Below, in pieces: positions 54,625 to 63,650 of a DNA stretch of 64,000 bases. Source of the DNA: Methylophaga sp. (GTDB lineage: Bacteria > Pseudomonadota > Gammaproteobacteria > Nitrosococcales > Methylophagaceae); NCBI GenBank assembly GCA_002733715.2, contig NVWQ02000053.1, positions 1 through 64,000 of the forward strand, written 5' to 3'. The notes beneath the pieces were generated by a model, which ran no database searches, was not told the DNA's origin, and saw nothing but the letters and a program-made list of their open reading frames with translations. The translations under genes were made by a program, and so were the position numbers. Positions within the stretch are counted from its first letter, which is position 1. Every line of letters begins with the position of its first letter.

Positions 54625-56709
54625 TTAACGACCGACGTTCGCAACGATTCTAATTTGTTTGTCATCAGGTATTTCGTTATACGACAATACATTCAGAGAG
54701 GGGATGGAATGACGAATAAAACGCGAAATCCATGTCCGTAAACCGGCTTGAACAACAAGAATTGAAGATTCTCCTGTCATTTCTTGTCGTTGCGCCGCGT
54801 CTTGTAAATTTTTGTGCATATTTTCAGCAAGTCCTGGTTCTAAGTTCGCACTACCTTCACCGGTAGCCTGTAATGTTTGAAGCAATATCTGTTCCAATTC
54901 TGGATCTAATGTAATTATAGGTAGATCAGGTTTTACGCCATTTATATTCTGGATAATCGCATGACTAAGCGCCATACGTGTTGCAGCGGTCAGTGCATCT
55001 TGCTCTGGATTTCGTGTGGCTTGTTCCGATATTGCTTCAGTAATGGTTCTTACATCACGTATAGGCACATTTTCTTCAAGTAAATTTTGTAATACTTTAT
55101 GTATGCTGCCGAGCGGTAAAATATCTGGCACTAAACCTTCAACCAGTTTTGGTGCTGTTTTAGCTAGATTATCAAGCAGTTGCTGAACTTCTTCTCTTCC
55201 TAATAAATCATGAGAATGAGTTTGTAATATTTTGCTGAGATGAGTAGCGATAACCGTATCAACATCAACAACGGTATAACCTTGTGCTTGAGCATGATCT
55301 TTCTGGTTAGGTTCAATCCAAACAGCATCTAGCCCAAACGCAGGATCTTGCCCTTTAATGCCGTCTAGTTCGCCAAAAACTTGACCCGGGTTAATCGCCA
55401 TCATGCGATCAGGGTAAATTTCTGCTTCGCCAAAGGTGACACCAAATAGAGTGATTTGATAAGCTGTAGGTGCTAAGTCAAGATTGTCACGAATATGCAC
55501 GGGTGGAATGAGGAAACCTAAATCTTGAGAAATCTTTTTACGGATCCCTTTGATTCTAGACATTAATTGACCGCCTTGGTTTTTATCAACTAATGGAATA
55601 AGCCGGTAACCAATTTCTAGGCCAATAGGATCAACAGGGCTAAGGTCATCCCAACTAAGATCGCGTTGCTCTTGAGGAGCTTCTGCTTCTGTCACGGTAG
55701 GAACAATATTTTCTGCTGCGGCAACTTTTTGACGTTGCATCATTGTCCATGATGCATAGCCGCCTAGCGCACCAAATAAAAGAAAAGGTACGTTTGGCAT
55801 ACCAGGAATTAACCCCATTCCGCCGATAATGCCTGAGGTAATATAAAGTGTTTTTGGGTTTTTGAATAATTGACCAAGAATTTGTTCGCCCATATCTTGC
55901 TCTTTGGTTGAGCGTGTAACTAATAAACCAGCAGCAGTGGCTAATAATAATGATGGAAGTTGGGCAACTAAACCGTCACCAATAGTGAGTAGAGTGTAAT
56001 TGTGTGCAGCTTCGGCAAAGCTTAAATCGTGATGAACAATACCAATAATGAAGCCACCGATAAGATTAATGAATAAGATCAATATACCGGCAATAGCATC
56101 ACCACGCACAAATTTACTGGCACCGTCCATTGAGCCATAAAAATCAGATTCTTGCATGATTTCTTCACGGCGATCACGGGCTTCATCTTGATCAATTATG
56201 CCAGCATTAAGATCAGCATCAATTGCCATTTGTTTGCCTGGCATTGAATCTAAGGTGAATCGGGCGCTTACTTCAGCGATACGTGTTGCGCCTTTGGTGA
56301 CCACTACAAAATTGATAATGACTAAAATGGCAAATACTACAAAACCAACCGTGTAATTACCGCCAATAACAAATTCACCAAAGGCCTCGATTACATTGCC
56401 TGCAGCGGCAGTGCCGGTATGTCCTTCAAGTAATACCACACGCGTTGAGGCAACATTAAGGGCAAGGCGAAGTAGGGTGGCAATAAGAAGAATACTGGGG
56501 AAAGAAGCAAAGTGGAGCGGTTTAAGTACGTATATGCTGGCAAGCATAATAATGAGGGAGAGTGCGATATTAAAACTAAACAGCATATCTAGCATGAAAG
56601 GAGGAAGTGGGATTATCACCATGGCGAGTAAAGCGACCACTATTAATGGGGCACCTATATTTCCAGTGATGATAGGTTTTAAACGGGCAAAGATATCGTT
56701 GTTTTCCAT
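54625..56709 (-). CDS. flhA: Flagellar export gate protein FlhA
   Basis: FlhA is the large export-gate component of the flagellar type III system. The 694-residue protein has about eight membrane helices in the first 330 residues, then the cytoplasmic domain that docks chaperone-substrate complexes. TKGATRIAEVSARFTLDSMPGKQMAIDAD is the conserved FHIPEP-type region (FTLDSMPGKQMAIDADL). Full length is typical. It follows flhB by 12 bases. Confidence 0.98.
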   Translation of the reverse strand: MENNDIFARLKPIITGNIGAPLIVVALLAMVIIPLPPFMLDMLFSFNIALSLIIMLASIYVLKPLHFASFPSILLIATLLRLALNVASTRVVLLEGHTGTAAAGNVIEAFGEFVIGGNYTVGFVVFAILVIINFVVVTKGATRIAEVSARFTLDSMPGKQMAIDADLNAGIIDQDEARDRREEIMQESDFYGSMDGASKFVRGDAIAGILILFINLIGGFIIGIVHHDLSFAEAAHNYTLLTIGDGLVAQLPSLLLATAAGLLVTRSTKEQDMGEQILGQLFKNPKTLYITSGIIGGMGLIPGMPNVPFLLFGALGGYASWTMMQRQKVAAAENIVPTVTEAEAPQEQRDLSWDDLSPVDPIGLEIGYRLIPLVDKNQGGQLMSRIKGIRKKISQDLGFLIPPVHIRDNLDLAPTAYQITLFGVTFGEAEIYPDRMMAINPGQVFGELDGIKGQDPAFGLDAVWIEPNQKDHAQAQGYTVVDVDTVIATHLSKILQTHSHDLLGREEVQQLLDNLAKTAPKLVEGLVPDILPLGSIHKVLQNLLEENVPIRDVRTITEAISEQATRNPEQDALTAATRMALSHAIIQNINGVKPDLPIITLDPELEQILLQTLQATGEGSANLEPGLAENMHKNLQDAAQRQEMTGESSILVVQAGLRTWISRFIRHSIPSLNVLSYNEIPDDKQIRIVANVGR

Positions 56710-56721
56710 CTTAAAATCTAC

Positions 56722-57855
56722 CTAATCTTGTTTTAATTCATCTGGTATTGGCAAGTCCTCCGTATTAAGTTGTGGTTTATTACCACCGTGATTATTGTAG
56801 CGACGTAATTGGAAGACAAACGCTAGTATTTGAGCTATTGCAATATACAGACCAGCTGGGATCTCTTCGCCTAATTCTGTACTAAAATAAATGGCGCGAG
56901 TGAGTGGTGGGGCTGAAATAATAGGTACTTCATTGGCATCACCAACGCTGCGAATATGTTGTGCAATTAAGTCTGCACCTTTGGCGACAACAACCGGTGC
57001 ACCGGTTCCAGACTGCTCATATTTCAATGCAATTGCGTAGTGTGTTGGGTTGGTAATAATCACGTCAGCCTGTGGCACATCTTGCATCATACGTTGTTGT
57101 GACAGTTCCACCTGCATGCGACGTATACGGCCTTTGAGTTCGGGGTTACCATCTGTTTCTTTGCTTTCATCTTTGACTTCTTGCTTGGTCATTTTAAGTT
57201 GGCGAATATGATTCCAATGTTGAAAGGGCACATCGATTAAAGCAATAAGCAATAAGCTACTTGAGATGGCAAGAAAGACCCAAAGTACTAAAGAACCTAG
57301 GGATGCCATCGCCACATCGACTTCTTGCATACCAAGTGTCAATAATTGGTCACGTAAACTCCATAGAAGAAGTGTTGAAATGATGCCGACCAGGAAGAAT
57401 TTTGCTAATGCTTTTACGAGCTCTATTAGACCTTGTGGTCCTAAAATGCGTTTGAGTCCCTTAAGTGGATCTAATTTATCTGGCTTAACGGCCATTGCCT
57501 GAGTCGAGAAATTCCAGCCACCTATGCTGGCAGGGGCAATTAGGGCAGCCAAAACAGTGATAGCTAAAAATGAGCCGAGATCAAGGGCAATGATCTCAAT
57601 AGAATGCAGAAAATGCTGTGCCATTGCAGCGGGATCAAAGATTTCTTTTCGGGTCACACTAAATGAAACGTTCATAACATTAGCGATGCTCTGTATCATG
57701 CGTTCACCCAAAAACATCATGCCAACAGCACTGGCAATAAGCACGATAACGGTGGTGAATTCTTTTGAACGCGGAACTTGTCCCTTCTCTCGGGCATCGG
57801 TTAACCGCTTGGCCGACGGCTGTTCGCTTTTTTCTTGACCTGATTCTTCAGCCAT
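56722..57855 (-). CDS. flhB: Flagellar export switch protein FlhB
   Basis: FlhB switches export from hook to filament substrates after self-cleavage. The 377-residue protein has the N-terminal signature EKSEQPSAKRLTDAREKGQV, four helices, and the cleavage motif Asn-Pro-Thr-His at 269-272 in VIITNPTHYAIALKY. It overlaps fliR by 1 base. A separate FlhB C-domain homologue is encoded at 43907-44188. Confidence 0.97.
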   Translation of the reverse strand: MAEESGQEKSEQPSAKRLTDAREKGQVPRSKEFTTVIVLIASAVGMMFLGERMIQSIANVMNVSFSVTRKEIFDPAAMAQHFLHSIEIIALDLGSFLAITVLAALIAPASIGGWNFSTQAMAVKPDKLDPLKGLKRILGPQGLIELVKALAKFFLVGIISTLLLWSLRDQLLTLGMQEVDVAMASLGSLVLWVFLAISSSLLLIALIDVPFQHWNHIRQLKMTKQEVKDESKETDGNPELKGRIRRMQVELSQQRMMQDVPQADVIITNPTHYAIALKYEQSGTGAPVVVAKGADLIAQHIRSVGDANEVPIISAPPLTRAIYFSTELGEEIPAGLYIAIAQILAFVFQLRRYNNHGGNKPQLNTEDLPIPDELKQD

Positions 57856-58658
57856 TAGGCTATTCCTCCAGGTTGGACTAATAACCTAATCATTTGCAAC
57901 ATTTGATCGGCCATGGTGACTAAGTGATTTGAAGAAGCGGGAAGCGTCACAAATATGATGACAAACCCTAGAATAATACTCATAGGAAAACCGATAGAAA
58001 ATGGGCTGATTTGAGGTGCTGCACGCGATAAAATACCGAATGATAAATTGACTAACATCAGTGAACCAATGGCGGGCAGGGCAACAAGTACAGCCGCTGC
58101 ATACATCCAACTGGCTTGGGCAACGACATCTCTAAAGCTGGTATAAGGCAAACCTGAAGATGAGACAGGGAGCGTGACAAAACTTTCGGCTAATATTTGA
58201 ATTAAGATTAAATGACCATCTAAACTAATAAAAACGAGGGTGACAAAAATTAGATAGAATTGACTGATAACAGGAACAGTTACACCGTTTTGAGGGTCAA
58301 CCATTGACGCAAAACCTAGTCCCATTTGCATGGCAATAATTTGACCGGCTAGAGTGAATGCATTAAATAAAAGTTGCAGCATAAAACCCATGCAGGCACC
58401 AATAAGAATTTGGTGAGCGACAATTAACAATCCTGCACCACTTAATGGCTCAACTGCAGGGACATTAATATTAGGCATGGCAGGAATGATGACAATGCTG
58501 ATTGCAATGGCAAGAAGCAGTTTGCTACGGGCATTAACAAAGTTGCTACTAAAAATGGGTGCGGTCATAACCAATGCTGTAATGCGGATAAATGGCCACA
58601 TGTAACTGCCTAGTAAGCCTGTTATTTCAGCGGTGCTTAGCTCCATAGTAAAGCTCAA
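57855..58658 (-). CDS. fliR: Flagellar export protein FliR
   Basis: A 267-residue inner membrane protein with about six helices, part of the FliPQR export gate. MWPFIRITALVMTAPIFSS and LQMGLGFASMVDPQ-type MQMGLGFASMVDPQNGV are FliR signatures. It lies directly against fliQ. Confidence 0.96.
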   Translation of the reverse strand: MSFTMELSTAEITGLLGSYMWPFIRITALVMTAPIFSSNFVNARSKLLLAIAISIVIIPAMPNINVPAVEPLSGAGLLIVAHQILIGACMGFMLQLLFNAFTLAGQIIAMQMGLGFASMVDPQNGVTVPVISQFYLIFVTLVFISLDGHLILIQILAESFVTLPVSSSGLPYTSFRDVVAQASWMYAAAVLVALPAIGSLMLVNLSFGILSRAAPQISPFSIGFPMSIILGFVIIFVTLPASSNHLVTMADQMLQMIRLLVQPGGIA

Positions 58659-58928
58659 TCAACCGATTAAGAATGGAATGTCTTCAAAAACACGGGTGGC
58701 ATAACCTGTGAGCAAACTTAACATCCAAGGCCCCGCCATTACTAATACTAAAATAGTGACTAATAATTTAGGAATAAAACTTAATGTTTGTTCGTTGATT
58801 GATGTCGCAGCTTGAAACATACTCACTAATAAACCGACGAATAATGCGGGTAGTAATATCACAGCTATTAGCATGGTAATCACTTGCAGCGTTTGTTGCA
58901 TAATGGTGAGAACTGTTTCAGGTGTCAT
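58659..58928 (-). CDS. fliQ: Flagellar export protein FliQ
   Basis: An 89-residue protein with two membrane helices, PALFVGLLVSMFQAATSINE and then the C-terminal ATRVFEDIP, as expected for FliQ. It follows fliP by 11 bases and abuts fliR. Confidence 0.96.
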   Translation of the reverse strand: MTPETVLTIMQQTLQVITMLIAVILLPALFVGLLVSMFQAATSINEQTLSFIPKLLVTILVLVMAGPWMLSLLTGYATRVFEDIPFLIG

Positions 58929-58939
58929 TTCAATTAAAC

Positions 58940-59677
58940 CTAGAGATAAAAGCTAGAGGCTAACGTGCCCATCAATAAGGCCCAGCCATCAATAAGTACA
59001 AATAACATAAGTTTAAAAGGTAATGAGATGAGCATAGGTGAGAGCATCATCATACCCATTGCCATTAATACACTCGCTACGACTAGATCAATGATAAGGA
59101 AGGGAATAAAGATTAAAAATCCAATTTGAAAGGCCGTTTTTAATTCACTAGTTACAAATGAGGGCAATAATAGGCTAAAAGGTATATCGGCAGATGTTTC
59201 CATAGGAGGATAACCTCCAATATTGGCAAATAATTCAATATCACTTTCACGCGTTTGTGCCAACATAAACTCTTTAAAGGGCAGTGCGCCATTTTGAAAT
59301 GCAGTAGTAATAGATATTTGGTCATCCATATAAGGTTTAACACCATTGATGTAAGCATTATCAAATACGGGATGCATAATAAAAAAGGTTAAGAATAATG
59401 TTAGGCCAATAAGCACCTGGTTTGAGGGGGTAGATTGAATCCCCATTGCTTGGCGTAAAATAGCCAAAACGATAATGATACGAGTAAATGATGTCATCAT
59501 CATTAACGCTGCAGGTAGCAACGTTAATACGGTCATTAATGCCAGTATTTGAAGTGTTACGGTATAACTCTGTTCACCGTCTGCACCGGTAGTGAGTGTT
59601 ACGGCAGGAATACCAGATGCGGCATTTGTGATCATTGGAAATGCTAATAGAAGCAGACAAAATATTAGGCGAGTCAT
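58940..59677 (-). CDS. fliP: Flagellar export protein FliP
   Basis: A 245-residue protein with a cleavable signal peptide (1-19), then four helices. [20 protein letters not shown] and the C-terminal block [19 protein letters not shown] with the following LVDGW-like LIDGWALL are FliP signatures. It overlaps fliO by 4 bases. Confidence 0.97.
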   Translation of the reverse strand: MTRLIFCLLLLAFPMITNAASGIPAVTLTTGADGEQSYTVTLQILALMTVLTLLPAALMMMTSFTRIIIVLAILRQAMGIQSTPSNQVLIGLTLFLTFFIMHPVFDNAYINGVKPYMDDQISITTAFQNGALPFKEFMLAQTRESDIELFANIGGYPPMETSADIPFSLLLPSFVTSELKTAFQIGFLIFIPFLIIDLVVASVLMAMGMMMLSPMLISLPFKLMLFVLIDGWALLMGTLASSFYL

Positions 59678-60126
59678 GATTTATCGCCTTGTTGCTTCAT
59701 CATTTGTTGAAGTTTGTCGGCAAAACTAGACGTTGCGAATTTTACTTTATTTTGAGTTTCAATATTGTTTTCAAGTACATGTAAGGTTTGCACATGCTGG
59801 GCTGTTACTCCTACTAGAATTTGTTGATCGCCAACTTGTAGCAAAATAGCTTTTTCACGAGAGCCTAAAGACAAACCTGCAATAATCTTCATTTCACCAT
59901 TGGCTGCACTATTAAATTGGCCTGTACGGCGTAATAACCAAGCGAGAAGGGCTATAATGGCTAGTACAAGTAATAACCCACCAAATGTTTCTAGCAGAGC
60001 GTTACCATTTAAGGGTGAGCTTGAAAGCGTTTTAAGTTTGTCTGTTTTTTCAATCTCAGCTGCAAAACTTATACTAGTGAAACAGGCTAGAGCTAAGTAA
60101 GAAAATAGAGTAGAAATTCGCTTCAT
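59674..60126 (-). CDS. fliO: Flagellar assembly protein FliO
   Basis: A 150-residue protein with a signal-like N-terminus (1-22), one membrane helix (about 48-66, [20 protein letters not shown]-type residues) and a short cytoplasmic domain with [20 protein letters not shown], the FliO mark. FliO helps assemble the FliP ring. It overlaps fliN by 1 base and fliP by 4. Confidence 0.93.
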   Translation of the reverse strand: MKRISTLFSYLALACFTSISFAAEIEKTDKLKTLSSSPLNGNALLETFGGLLLVLAIIALLAWLLRRTGQFNSAANGEMKIIAGLSLGSREKAILLQVGDQQILVGVTAQHVQTLHVLENNIETQNKVKFATSSFADKLQQMMKQQGDKS

Positions 60127-60611
60127 TAGCGTAATTTCTTAATACGTTCTTCGGCACTAATAACATCAGTTAAGCGAATACCAAATTTGTCATTTACTAC
60201 AACCACTTCTCCATGAGCAATCAAAGTATCATTAACCAGTACATCCATCGGTTCACCAGCAAGTCGGTCAAGTTCAACAACAGAACCTTGGCTGAGTTTT
60301 AATAAATTATTGATATTTATTTTGGTTCGACCAATTTCCATTGACATAGTGACGGGGATATTTAAAATCATATCCAGATCTAAATCATTATTAGATCGTG
60401 GAACGGCAGCAGCAGCATCATCATCAAGTTGCGTTATGGGAGCAGCATCAACCTGCTGTTCAGAGTCTGCTTGCTCTTCCAAAGCTGCGGCCCATGGATC
60501 TTCTTCAGGTGTGGCTTCTTCAAGAGCACCGTCGTCATCTGCTTGCTCTTCTAACGCGGCTGCCCATTCGTCAGCTACCTCTTGATCTTGCGAAGTTTCT
60601 TCTTCACTCAT
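60126..60611 (-). CDS. fliN: Flagellar motor switch protein FliN
   Basis: The ATG at 60611 with AGGGG upstream gives a 161-residue protein and an 8-base overlap with fliM; a longer frame starting at 60665 reads inside fliM and is rejected. Residues 1-75 are acidic and hold two near-identical copies of WAAALEEQAD, near 16 and 40. The C-terminal FliN/SpoA domain follows: LDMILNIPVTMSMEIGRTK, NLLKLSQGSVVELDRLAGEP, GEVVVVNDKFGIRL. FliN forms the C-ring base. Confidence 0.96.
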   Translation of the reverse strand: MSEEETSQDQEVADEWAAALEEQADDDGALEEATPEEDPWAAALEEQADSEQQVDAAPITQLDDDAAAAVPRSNNDLDLDMILNIPVTMSMEIGRTKININNLLKLSQGSVVELDRLAGEPMDVLVNDTLIAHGEVVVVNDKFGIRLTDVISAEERIKKLR

Positions 60612-61626
60612 TATTTTTCCCCTTTTGGAGCTGGTATTGCGGTGTAGTATCTTTAGGTTGTTCAATCATATCGATAACTTTCAATGCGGTTTTATTCTTG
60701 TGTTCACCGAATGAAGCATTAAAAAATGGGACATTTTCAACTTTAGCAGTAATATTTTTCGGCATCTCAATAGGTAAAATATCACCCACTTTTAATGCCA
60801 ATACATCACGTAAGCTGGTATCAATTTGGGTAAGTTCTGCAGATAGTTCAACATCGGCCCCCAAAACTTCTTCTCGCATAGAACGACCCCAACGGCCATC
60901 GTCAGATGAACTGTCACTTTGCAATCCAGTATCAAGAATGTCTCGAATAGGTTCAATCATAGAATAGGGTAATGTGACATGAATATCGCCACCACCGCCA
61001 TCTAGCTCAACATGAAAAGTTGATATCACTAGGACTTCGCTGGGACTTACAATATTGGCAAATTGCGGGTTCACTTCATGGTTAACAAATTCAAATTCAA
61101 CATCCATGATAGGAGACCATGCTTCAACTAAATCCTTAAAACATAGCTCTAGCACCATATGGATGACGCGTAGTTCAGTTGCAGTAAATTCTCGTCCTTC
61201 GATACGTGCTTGGAATCTTCCTTCACCACCGAAATAATTATCTAAAATAGTGAAAACAAGTTTAGGTTCAAAGACAATAAGTCCTGAACCTCTTAGTGGG
61301 CGAAATTGAATTATATTCAAACTGGTAGGAACAAATAAGGTATGAACGTATTCAGAAAACTTCATTACCTGAATTCCGTTGACAGAAATTTCCGCAGATC
61401 GTCGTAACATATTAAAGAAGCTTATTCGGAGGTAACGGCCAAAACGCTCATTAATCATTTCTAGCGTTGGCATACGCCCGCGGATAATACGATCTTCATT
61501 ACCAAAATCGTATTCACGAGCGTCACCGTCATCCTCCGGATCAACCTCGGTTTCGATGTCATCTCCGCCCATGCCTGTTAATAAGGCATCGACTTCATCT
61601 TGTGAAAGAATATCTTGAACGGCCAT
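60604..61626 (-). CDS. fliM: Flagellar motor switch protein FliM
   Basis: The 340-residue protein starts with the CheY-binding peptide DILSQDEVDALLTG, then the middle domain (LEMINERFGRYLRISFFNML) and the C-terminal FliN-like domain (VLALKVGDILPIEMPKNI). FliM couples CheY-P binding to motor reversal. It overlaps fliN by 8 bases and follows fliL by 4. Confidence 0.98.
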   Translation of the reverse strand: MAVQDILSQDEVDALLTGMGGDDIETEVDPEDDGDAREYDFGNEDRIIRGRMPTLEMINERFGRYLRISFFNMLRRSAEISVNGIQVMKFSEYVHTLFVPTSLNIIQFRPLRGSGLIVFEPKLVFTILDNYFGGEGRFQARIEGREFTATELRVIHMVLELCFKDLVEAWSPIMDVEFEFVNHEVNPQFANIVSPSEVLVISTFHVELDGGGGDIHVTLPYSMIEPIRDILDTGLQSDSSSDDGRWGRSMREEVLGADVELSAELTQIDTSLRDVLALKVGDILPIEMPKNITAKVENVPFFNASFGEHKNKTALKVIDMIEQPKDTTPQYQLQKGKNNE

Positions 61627-61630
61627 AAGA

Positions 61631-62140
61631 CTATTGCATAATCAAACTGGTGAAATAAACGGCTTCTAATTCGCCTTCAGTTTGCTCTGCTTTTAATACC
61701 TTGTTAATAGTGGAAAGAGATTGTTCTTTTAATGCGCTCTTACCCTCTTGGGTATTTAGAGCGTCATATTTTTGATCAAAAAACAATATGAGTAATTCGT
61801 GCTGAATAGCGGGAGTATTTAATGTAAAGGCATCAATAACGGCTTGGTCTCGCGCCATTACTTTTAATTTAATTTGAAGATAACGCACTTCATTATTACT
61901 TTGATCTGCAAAGTTAACGACGAATGCCTTGTCAACAGTGGCGTAAATAGGTGTTTGTTTCACCTGAATCACTTCTTTAGCCGCTTCACCTTCTGCAGCT
62001 TCATCACCACCACCTGCTAAGAAAAACCAGCCACCTGCACCGGCTAAAGCCAGAACAACAACAGCAATGATAATAATCATTTTTTTAGATTTTCCGTCGC
62101 CTTCTTCGCTTAGGTCTATATCGTCTATTTTTTCTGCCAT
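61631..62140 (-). CDS. fliL: Flagellar basal body-associated protein FliL
   Basis: A 169-residue membrane-anchored protein with an acidic N-terminus, one helix (about 21-42, IIIIAVVVLALAGAGGWFFL) and a periplasmic FliL domain (YLQIKLKVMARDQAVIDAF, HELLILFFDQKYDALNTQEG, LEAVYFTSLIMQ). FliL acts around the stator ring. It follows a second FliL-like gene. Confidence 0.95.
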   Translation of the reverse strand: MAEKIDDIDLSEEGDGKSKKMIIIIAVVVLALAGAGGWFFLAGGGDEAAEGEAAKEVIQVKQTPIYATVDKAFVVNFADQSNNEVRYLQIKLKVMARDQAVIDAFTLNTPAIQHELLILFFDQKYDALNTQEGKSALKEQSLSTINKVLKAEQTEGELEAVYFTSLIMQ

Positions 62141-62190
62141 CAGAGCATTCCTAATTTAGTTATATTATGGTTTAGCAATTAGTGTGCCTT

Positions 62191-62613
62191 TTATTGAAGA
62201 ATAAAACTGGTGAAGTAGACAGCATCGAGATTATCTTGCCCGGTTTCTTCTTTTAAAATTGCTTTTATTGTCTTGAGAGTATTGGCTTGTAAGGCTTTTC
62301 TTCCTTCTGTGCTTGTTACTTCTTCAAATGATTGGGATGAGAATAAAGTACGAAGCGAATCTTCTAACATGGGCAGATTTAATTCAGCACTGCTAATAAT
62401 CTCTGGGTTATGTGCCATTAAGCTGACTTTTATCTGTAGATACCGAGCTTTCTTTTTGCTTTGATTAAGAAAATTAATCGTAAAAGCTTCAGGAAATGCA
62501 AAATAAACCGCTTGGGGTGGGGCTTCCTCATCGTCTCCAGCCCAAGAGGGCATAGAAAAAAAACTAAGATTAATGAAGATAAATAGTAAGACGTTTGTTA
62601 TTGTCAGCCGCAT
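62191..62613 (-). CDS. Second FliL-like protein
   Basis: A 140-residue FliL paralogue with an N-terminal signal-type helix (about 6-25) and then a FliL domain aligned to the neighbour: ARYLQIKVSLMAHNPEIISS, LRTLFSSQSFEEVTSTEGRK and the ending LDAVYFTSFILQ. The hydrophobic N-terminus ends SWA, so it may be cleaved and periplasmic rather than anchored. It is the first gene of the flagellar run, 51 bases before fliL, and has a sigma-54-like promoter upstream. Confidence 0.88.
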   Translation of the reverse strand: MRLTITNVLLFIFINLSFFSMPSWAGDDEEAPPQAVYFAFPEAFTINFLNQSKKKARYLQIKVSLMAHNPEIISSAELNLPMLEDSLRTLFSSQSFEEVTSTEGRKALQANTLKTIKAILKEETGQDNLDAVYFTSFILQ

Positions 62614-62649
62614 GCTTGGTATACTCCGTAGTATTCGTTAAGCTTTATC

Positions 62650-62666
62650 TAGCAAGAAGTGTGACA
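62650..62666 (-). promoter_or_regulatory. Sigma-54 promoter for the fliL2-fliL-fliM run
   Basis: On the minus strand TGTCACACTTCTTGCTA matches the sigma-54 consensus TGGCAC-N5-TTGC(A/T) at all core positions but one (T for G in the -24 element), with exact 5-base spacing between TGTCAC and TTGC. It lies 37 bases upstream of the fliL2 start. Sigma-54 with FleQ drives this class of flagellar genes in the Pseudomonas hierarchy, so the position is biologically fitting. Confidence 0.6.
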
Positions 62667-62700
62667 ATTTTGATTAAGCAGTATTAAAAGGGCAGATAGA

Positions 62701-63579
62701 TTGAACAATAACCGTAAACCTAAAACCGTTTCATGGCATGATAGATTGGCTACTCTACCGCAATATTTAATACCTCAGCACCTGTTATCAGTAACTATGC
62801 ACCGCTTAGCCAACAGTAAAGTAACTTGGTTTAAGAAAGCATTTATTCATTTTATTGTTTCTCGCTATAAAGTGAATGTTAGTGAAGCAGCCGAAACAGA
62901 TCTATCGACTTATTCAAGTTTTAACGATTTTTTTACCCGAGCTTTACGCAAGGGGATTAGACCGATTGCGGGGGGTGACAATATTATGACGTCACCAGTT
63001 GATGGTGCCGTGAGTCAAATAGGTGCCATTCAATCAGGGCGGATTATTCAAGCAAAAGGGCGAGATTATAGTGTTGTTGAATTATTAGGTGGTGATGCCG
63101 ACCTTGCTCAGCAATTTGAACAAGGGCAATTTGCAACAATCTATTTGTCGCCAAAAGATTATCACCGTATTCATATGCCGTTAACAGGCAAGCTAAAGAT
63201 GATGCGTTATATCCCTGGAAAATTATTTTCAGTGAACCCTCGCACTGCACGTGCAGTGCCTAGGTTATTTGCTAGAAATGAACGTGTTATTACCGTATTT
63301 GAAACGGAGCAAGGCCCTATAGTAATGGTATTGGTAGGCGCTATATTTGTTGGCAGCATGGAAACGGTCTGGGAAGGGAAAATAACCCCACCCTATAGCC
63401 GTGATATTAAGACATGGGATTATATTGGTGACGATATTGTTAGTTTAGATAAAGGGCAAGAAATGGGTCGGTTTAATATGGGATCGACAGTTGTGTTGTT
63501 ACTGCCAAAATCGATGCAGTCGTTCAAGCCCGAATTTACTACTGAAAGTATTATTAAATTAGGTGAGGCAATGATGTAA
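62701..63579 (+). CDS. psd: Phosphatidylserine decarboxylase proenzyme
   Basis: Psd makes phosphatidylethanolamine at the inner membrane. The start is TTG at 62701, with AAAGGG eight bases upstream; it gives 292 residues and keeps the conserved N-terminal region (QYLIPQHLLSVTMHRLANSK). PVDGAVSQIG near 100 and YLSPKDYHRIHMP near 149 contribute Asp and His residues. The self-cleavage site, usually LGST, reads MGST here with Ser262 becoming the pyruvoyl group. A terminator follows the gene. Confidence 0.95.
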   Translation: MNNNRKPKTVSWHDRLATLPQYLIPQHLLSVTMHRLANSKVTWFKKAFIHFIVSRYKVNVSEAAETDLSTYSSFNDFFTRALRKGIRPIAGGDNIMTSPVDGAVSQIGAIQSGRIIQAKGRDYSVVELLGGDADLAQQFEQGQFATIYLSPKDYHRIHMPLTGKLKMMRYIPGKLFSVNPRTARAVPRLFARNERVITVFETEQGPIVMVLVGAIFVGSMETVWEGKITPPYSRDIKTWDYIGDDIVSLDKGQEMGRFNMGSTVVLLLPKSMQSFKPEFTTESIIKLGEAMM

Positions 63580-63590
63580 CTAGCAGAAGC

Positions 63591-63629
63591 AAAAAAGCCA
63601 GATTTAGTTTCTCTAATCTGGCTTTTTTA
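63591..63629. terminator. Bidirectional rho-independent terminator
   Basis: Stem AAAAAAGCCAGATTTAG (63591-63607) / CTAATCTGGCTTTTTT (63613-63628), one bulged base, with A- and T-runs on both flanks. It can end psd from the left and zwf from the right. Confidence 0.85.
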
Positions 63630-63650
63630 TTTCAGTGTCAGAATTGAGTT

